This document shows positions 5,847 through 7,976 of a DNA stretch of 7,976 nt, one piece after another. The notes below the pieces were generated by a model. The model made no database searches. It saw only the letters and a list, made by a program, of their open reading frames with translations, and was not told where the DNA came from. This DNA comes from JAIXRY01 sp964444515 (GTDB lineage Bacteria; Patescibacteriota; Minisyncoccia; Phycocordibacterales; UBA9973). The stretch is from positions 1 through 7,976 of the forward strand of contig CAYUGY010000027.1 of assembly GCA_964444515.1 (NCBI GenBank), given 5' to 3'. Both the position numbers and the translations under genes were made by a program. Position 1 is the stretch's first letter. Each line of letters begins with the position of its first letter.

Positions 5847-6508
5847 TCATTGCTGTATTATCTGGTGTTATTCCAACACTCTTGTGGTTACGTTTTTGGC
5901 TCAATGAAGACAGAGAGAGAAGTGAACCTCGTGTTCTTATCTTTCTCTGTTTTTTGATTGGAGGATTGGGGGTGTTACTCGCTACTCCGCTTGAGAAATT
6001 TGTCGCAGGTATAATCACTGACCGAACAACTAGCATTGCTATTTGGGCAGGAATCGAAGAAGTAATCAAATATTTTTCTGTTTCGATTATCGCGTTTGGT
6101 ACCAGTGCACTTGATGAACCAATAGATTATCCGATGTATCTGATTGCGGGAGCACTTGGTTTTGCTGCTGTTGAAAATACATTTTTCTTGATCAAACCAA
6201 TTCTTGCAGGAGAAGCGACGATTTCTTTTATTACTGGCAACTTACGTTTTCTTGGTTCAACACTTTTACATGCAGTAACTAGTGCATTGATTGGTATTTT
6301 TTTAGGACTTGCGTTCTACGAGACAAAAGCAGTGCGTAAAATTTATTTTATTTTTGGAATGATTGGAGCTATTGCATTGCATACTGTGTTTAATTTTTTT
6401 ATAATGGATAACGAACACAAAAACATGTGGAACGTATTTGGTTTTCTTTGGGTGATTGGAATTATCATAGTTCTGCTACTCGAAAAACTGAAGCGTATGC
6501 GGGAATAA
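5816..6508 (+). CDS. PrsW-family intramembrane protease
   Basis: A 230-residue polytopic membrane protein with about seven hydrophobic segments, roughly 9-29, 40-58, 73-95, 107-126, 145-168, 176-196 and 205-225. The motifs of the PrsW/CAAX-protease-like superfamily are in order: EEVIKY (81-86, EExxK), the glutamate in FAAVENTFF (Glu120), His152 in LLHAVTSALIG, and HTVFNF (His189, HxxFN). The NEDRERSEP stretch after the first segment is also typical. In Bacillus, PrsW cleaves an anti-sigma factor; no sigma or anti-sigma gene is nearby, so the substrate here is unknown. The ATG at 5816 lies inside valS. No other in-frame ATG occurs before Met107, and starting there would lose the EExxK motif. 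No Shine-Dalgarno sequence or separate promoter is evident, so it is probably translated from the valS mRNA. Confidence 0.85.
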   Translation: MAITAYQQTIIIAVLSGVIPTLLWLRFWLNEDRERSEPRVLIFLCFLIGGLGVLLATPLEKFVAGIITDRTTSIAIWAGIEEVIKYFSVSIIAFGTSALDEPIDYPMYLIAGALGFAAVENTFFLIKPILAGEATISFITGNLRFLGSTLLHAVTSALIGIFLGLAFYETKAVRKIYFIFGMIGAIALHTVFNFFIMDNEHKNMWNVFGFLWVIGIIIVLLLEKLKRMRE

Positions 6509-6658
6509 ATTATAAAAATTGCACATTTCTTCGTTGAAGTATTCAGAATATTCGTCACTGTGAGATTGTATGGGATACAATAGCAAGGCCTTTTGAGATA
6601 GATTTTGAGCTTTGCAAAAAATATATCCAAAAGGTATACAGCTTCTGTAAGAAGCCAT
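6476..6658 (-). CDS. Possible 60-residue protein with strong Shine-Dalgarno
   Basis: A 60-codon reading frame beginning MASYRSCIPFGYIFCKAQN and ending in TAG. It is rich in Tyr, Phe and Ser, with cysteines at 7, 15 and 46; I recognise no family and see no clear membrane segment. The case for it is TAAGGAGGTG on the minus strand, with GGAGG placed seven bases before the ATG, the best ribosome binding site in the window. The case against it is its shortness, the 33-base antisense overlap with the end of the protease gene, and the fact that no other gene here uses such a site. A run of stem-loops fills the same DNA, so it could instead be an RNA gene on either strand. Upstream promoter candidates in the AT-rich 6679-6715 stretch are weak. 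Confidence 0.35.
   Translation of the reverse strand: MASYRSCIPFGYIFCKAQNLSQKALLLYPIQSHSDEYSEYFNEEMCNFYNLFPHTLQFFE
6565..6638. other. Run of stem-loops in the gap after the protease gene
   Basis: The 242-base gap holds consecutive small hairpins: ATTGTAT/ATACAAT with a GGG loop (6565-6581), GCAAGGC/GCTTTGC (6583-6615, one G-T), and TATATCC/GGTATA around AAAA (6622-6638, one bulge). A fourth hairpin follows at 6634-6666. None has a T-tract on either strand, so they are not simple terminators for the protease gene. They could be a structured RNA or the coding sequence of the 60-codon frame. Confidence 0.4.
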
Positions 6659-6672
6659 CTGTACACCTCCTT
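6634..6672 (-). promoter_or_regulatory. Ribosome binding site and hairpin around the start of the 60-codon frame
   Basis: AAGGAGG lies at 6672-6666. Directly after it GTGTACAG (6666-6659) can pair with CTGTATAC (6641-6634), seven Watson-Crick pairs plus one G-T, enclosing the ATG (6658-6656) and an inner hairpin GCTTCT/AGAAGC (6655-6650 with 6646-6641). The start codon would sit in a bulge, so folding could limit its translation. The inner and outer stems share one base and cannot both be complete. Confidence 0.45.
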
Positions 6673-6709
6673 ACATTCTAAATACTCCGCCTTGAACTGT
6701 ACTAATTTT

Positions 6710-6715
6710 TATAAT
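6710..6715 (+). promoter_or_regulatory. Likely -10 element of the hsp20 gene
   Basis: A perfect TATAAT lies 35 bases before the ATG at 6751, giving a leader of about 28 bases made almost only of A and T. A TTGAAC at 6692-6697 is only 12 bases upstream, too close for a normal -35 box. No heat-shock inverted repeat of the CIRCE type is visible. Confidence 0.45.
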
Positions 6716-6750
6716 TTATTGATTAAATATTTATTAAATAATTTTTATAT

Positions 6751-7278
6751 ATGATTAAAAAAAGATCTTTCTTCGAACGACTCACTGGTGGCATCCGTCT
6801 TGAAGACGAAGTCCAACCAAAACCAAACACACAACCAACCAAAAGTCCTACAACGGAAATGCCAGCAATCAAAAAATCAGTAACAATCACTCCGAAAGAA
6901 GCTGAAAATTTTTCAAAACCGATTGAAATCAAAGAACCAGAAGTAGAAGAAGGTCAGCTGACTGTCGATGTATACCAGACAAACACTGAGATAATTGTGC
7001 AAACAATGGTGGCAGGTGTCCGACCAGAAGACCTACAAATCAATATCACTCGAGACCAAATCACCGTTCGCGGCAAACGCGAAGAAAACAAGACAATCAC
7101 CGATGAGCAATTTTTCATCAAAGAACTCTACTGGGGTGCATTCTCTCGAACAGTCTTACTTCCACAAGAAGTTGAACCAGATATGGCAGAAGCTATCGAA
7201 AAACACGGACTCCTTATCATCAAGATTCCAAAAATCGACAAGAGTAAACAAACTACTTTGAAAGTGAAATCAATATAG
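6751..7278 (+). CDS. Small heat-shock protein, Hsp20/alpha-crystallin family
   Basis: ATP-independent chaperone that holds unfolding proteins. It has 175 residues in two parts. Residues 1-66 are a Pro/Thr/Lys/Glu-rich, probably disordered arm opening with FFERLTGG. From Gly68 on is the alpha-crystallin domain: QLTVDVYQTNTEIIVQTMVAGVRP..L..NI with ITVRGKR, then FFIKELYWGAFSRTVLLPQEV, and the hallmark HGLLIIKIPK near 157-166. The classical C-terminal IxI motif is not obvious; LKV in the last residues may serve. The AxxxxGxL signature is close to consensus. The gene ends in TAG and is followed by a strong terminator, with its own upstream -10 box, so it is monocistronic. There is no Shine-Dalgarno sequence. 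Confidence 0.92.
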   Translation: MIKKRSFFERLTGGIRLEDEVQPKPNTQPTKSPTTEMPAIKKSVTITPKEAENFSKPIEIKEPEVEEGQLTVDVYQTNTEIIVQTMVAGVRPEDLQINITRDQITVRGKREENKTITDEQFFIKELYWGAFSRTVLLPQEVEPDMAEAIEKHGLLIIKIPKIDKSKQTTLKVKSI

Positions 7279-7285
7279 TGACACA

Positions 7286-7320
7286 AAAACACCACCAGAC
7301 GGTGGTGTTTTGTTTATTTT
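7286..7320 (+). terminator. Intrinsic terminator of the hsp20 gene
   Basis: AAAACACCACC (7286-7296) pairs perfectly with GGTGGTGTTTT (7301-7311) around AGAC, followed by TGTTTATTTT. It begins eight bases after the stop codon and is the strongest terminator in the window. Confidence 0.9.
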
Positions 7321-7348
7321 TGACTTTTCTAATTTATTCTGGTATATT
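7320..7348 (+). promoter_or_regulatory. Promoter of the 130-residue membrane-anchored protein gene
   Basis: TTGACT (7320-7325), a 17-base spacer and TATATT (7343-7348) preceded by TGG, an extended -10. The start near 7355 gives a leader of about 29 bases. The -35 box begins at the end of the hsp20 terminator's T-rich tail. Confidence 0.7.
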
Positions 7349-7383
7349 TTAAAAAATCGTTACTTCAAAAAAAATATATACTT

Positions 7384-7776
7384 ATGAAAAAAAACCATCG
7401 CTTCGTACTGCTTTCTTTTTTCTTGTTCATCATACTGATTATATTAAACATCAAAAAACATTATTCTTTCTGTCCTGATAAGGTGGAGATACTATCGGTA
7501 GACACATCAGAAGGGCAACACTTTCGTGCAGAGATAGTACTCGATCCTCTACGAGACCGATACATCACCGCCATAGAAGGTTTCGGTCGCCAAGCAGCAA
7601 CAGAAGCGAAAAAGATGTTTGAGGCCTTTCTTGAGACAGACCTAAAAAACATGATTATTACTTTGGACGGACCAATACAAGAAAAACTGAGTGTCTGGAG
7701 AGTTCTTCGTAAAAAAGAAACCCCCCAAGACACCACAATGCAGTTACTTTTTACCGCACAATGCAGTCACAATTAA
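7384..7776 (+). CDS. Membrane-anchored or exported protein of unknown function
   Basis: 130 residues, family not recognised. A basic start (MKKNHR) is followed by one strong hydrophobic segment at about 7-23 and then KKH. This fits either an uncleaved N-terminal anchor or a signal peptide; no clear signal peptidase site is seen. The remainder (about 27-130) should lie outside the membrane. It has cysteines at 30 and 127, near the two ends of the domain, which could form a disulfide. Predicted strands (KVEILSVD, RAEIVLD, MIITLDG, TMQLLFTA) flank a helical middle (RQAATEAKKMFEAFLET). There is no Shine-Dalgarno sequence. It has its own promoter, and its stop lies in its terminator, so it stands alone. 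Confidence 0.75.
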   Translation: MKKNHRFVLLSFFLFIILIILNIKKHYSFCPDKVEILSVDTSEGQHFRAEIVLDPLRDRYITAIEGFGRQAATEAKKMFEAFLETDLKNMIITLDGPIQEKLSVWRVLRKKETPQDTTMQLLFTAQCSHN

Positions 7777-7803
7777 CCCCTGATTAAATCAGGGGTTTTA
7801 TTT
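7775..7803 (+). terminator. Intrinsic terminator of the 130-residue protein gene
   Basis: AACCCCTGAT (7775-7784) and ATCAGGGGTT (7788-7797) form a perfect 10-base stem around TAA, followed by TTTATTT. The left arm begins within the gene's TAA stop codon (7774-7776). Confidence 0.88.
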
Positions 7804-7830
7804 GAAAAAATGAAAGAAATACGCTATAAT
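7802..7830 (+). promoter_or_regulatory. Strong promoter upstream of tRNA-Phe
   Basis: TTGAAA (7802-7807), a 17-base spacer and a perfect TATAAT (7825-7830), the closest match to consensus in the window. The start near 7837 lies about 80 bases before the tRNA, so the primary transcript would carry the tRNA-like fragment at 7849-7878 in its leader. Confidence 0.75.
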
Positions 7831-7848
7831 CAAAAAAGCAAATTAAAT

Positions 7849-7878
7849 GCTTGGGTAGCTGTTTTGGTAGGTATACGC
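7849..7878 (+). pseudogene. Decayed copy of the tRNA-Phe 5' half
   Basis: GCTTGGGTAGCT followed by TTGGTAG and CGC matches the first 27 bases of the tRNA-Phe gene 68 bases downstream (GCTTGGATAGCT, TTGGTAGAGCGC), with one substitution and small insertions. The D stem no longer pairs well, and there is no matching 3' half (no CCCAAGC acceptor partner), so it cannot be a working tRNA. It lies within the transcribed leader. This is either a partial duplication or a remnant of an older tRNA gene. Confidence 0.6.
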
Positions 7879-7916
7879 AACGATAAAAATTTGATATTAT
7901 TTTAAAAACATATATT

Positions 7917-7976
7917 GCTTGGATAGCTCAGTTGGTAGAGCGCTCCCCTGAAGAGGGATAGGTCCCCAGTTCGAGC
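7917..7976 (+). tRNA. tRNA-Phe (anticodon GAA), cut by the window end
   Basis: The acceptor 5' strand GCTTGGA is 7917-7923. The D stem 7926-7929 pairs with 7938-7941. The anticodon stem 7943-7947 pairs with 7955-7959, with a C-T mismatch at its outermost pair. The loop 7948-7954 gives GAA at 7950-7952. The variable loop is 7960-7964, the T stem 5' strand 7965-7969 and the T loop TTCGAGC 7970-7976. The window ends there, so the T stem 3' strand and acceptor 3' strand are missing. The D-arm sequence is typical of tRNA-Phe. Confidence 0.88.

Noticed and set aside
6343..6666. A 107-codon minus-strand frame overlapping the protease gene
   Set aside because: It is mostly antisense to the well-supported PrsW-like gene and is in a different frame from the SD-supported ATG. 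Its composition looks like a shadow.
1..7976. Reassigned UGA codon (genetic code 25), as in some CPR lineages
   Set aside because: All well-conserved proteins read through without in-frame TGA, including the 736-codon valS, and conserved glycines use GGN codons. No TGA stop occurs either, but with so few genes that is not informative.
7849..7976. Attachment-site duplication left by an integrated element at tRNA-Phe
   Set aside because: The repeated part is the 5' half, not the 3' end usually used, the two copies are only 68 bases apart, and no integrase or mobile gene is nearby.

Overview
The window is ordinary-looking chromosomal housekeeping DNA from an AT-rich, gene-dense bacterium. The best guess is a member of the Patescibacteria (CPR). 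The reasons are a shortened valyl-tRNA synthetase without the C-terminal arm, an enlarged TsaD, a P-loop nucleotide kinase of a type common in CPR and archaea, very short leaders, and the near absence of Shine-Dalgarno sequences. This is an inference from protein style; no phylogenetic marker was compared. All genes read through under the standard bacterial code, and the stops seen are TAA (mostly) and TAG.

Layout. A tRNA-Val(GAC) gene (2-74) and its terminator open the window. They are followed by about 200 bases of non-coding DNA built from inverted and direct, decayed copies of the 3' end of that tRNA (123-318). Then comes gmk (guanylate kinase, minus strand), divergent from tsaD (t6A tRNA modification, plus strand). 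tsaD runs tail to tail, with no gap, into a small P-loop NMP/dephospho-CoA-type kinase (minus). A Nudix-like gene (minus) follows and is divergent from valS (plus). valS overlaps a PrsW-type membrane protease gene. A 242-base gap (6509-6750) holds a possible 60-codon gene on the minus strand with the only strong Shine-Dalgarno sequence in the window, plus a run of stem-loops. Next are an Hsp20-family chaperone gene and a short membrane-anchored protein of unknown function, each with its own terminator. The window ends inside a tRNA-Phe(GAA) gene, preceded by a strong promoter and a decayed copy of the tRNA's own 5' half.

How the parts relate. The main theme is translation: tRNA-Val, tRNA-Phe, ValRS and TsaD. 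Around it sit nucleotide metabolism (Gmk, the second kinase, the Nudix-like protein) and protein quality control or stress (Hsp20, PrsW-like protease). Most genes appear to be single transcription units with compact promoters, several nearly leaderless. valS-prsW is the only clear operon.

I see no CRISPR array, insertion sequence, phage gene or defence system. The least explained parts are the tRNA-derived repeat fields beside both tRNA genes and the structured, SD-bearing gap at 6509-6750.
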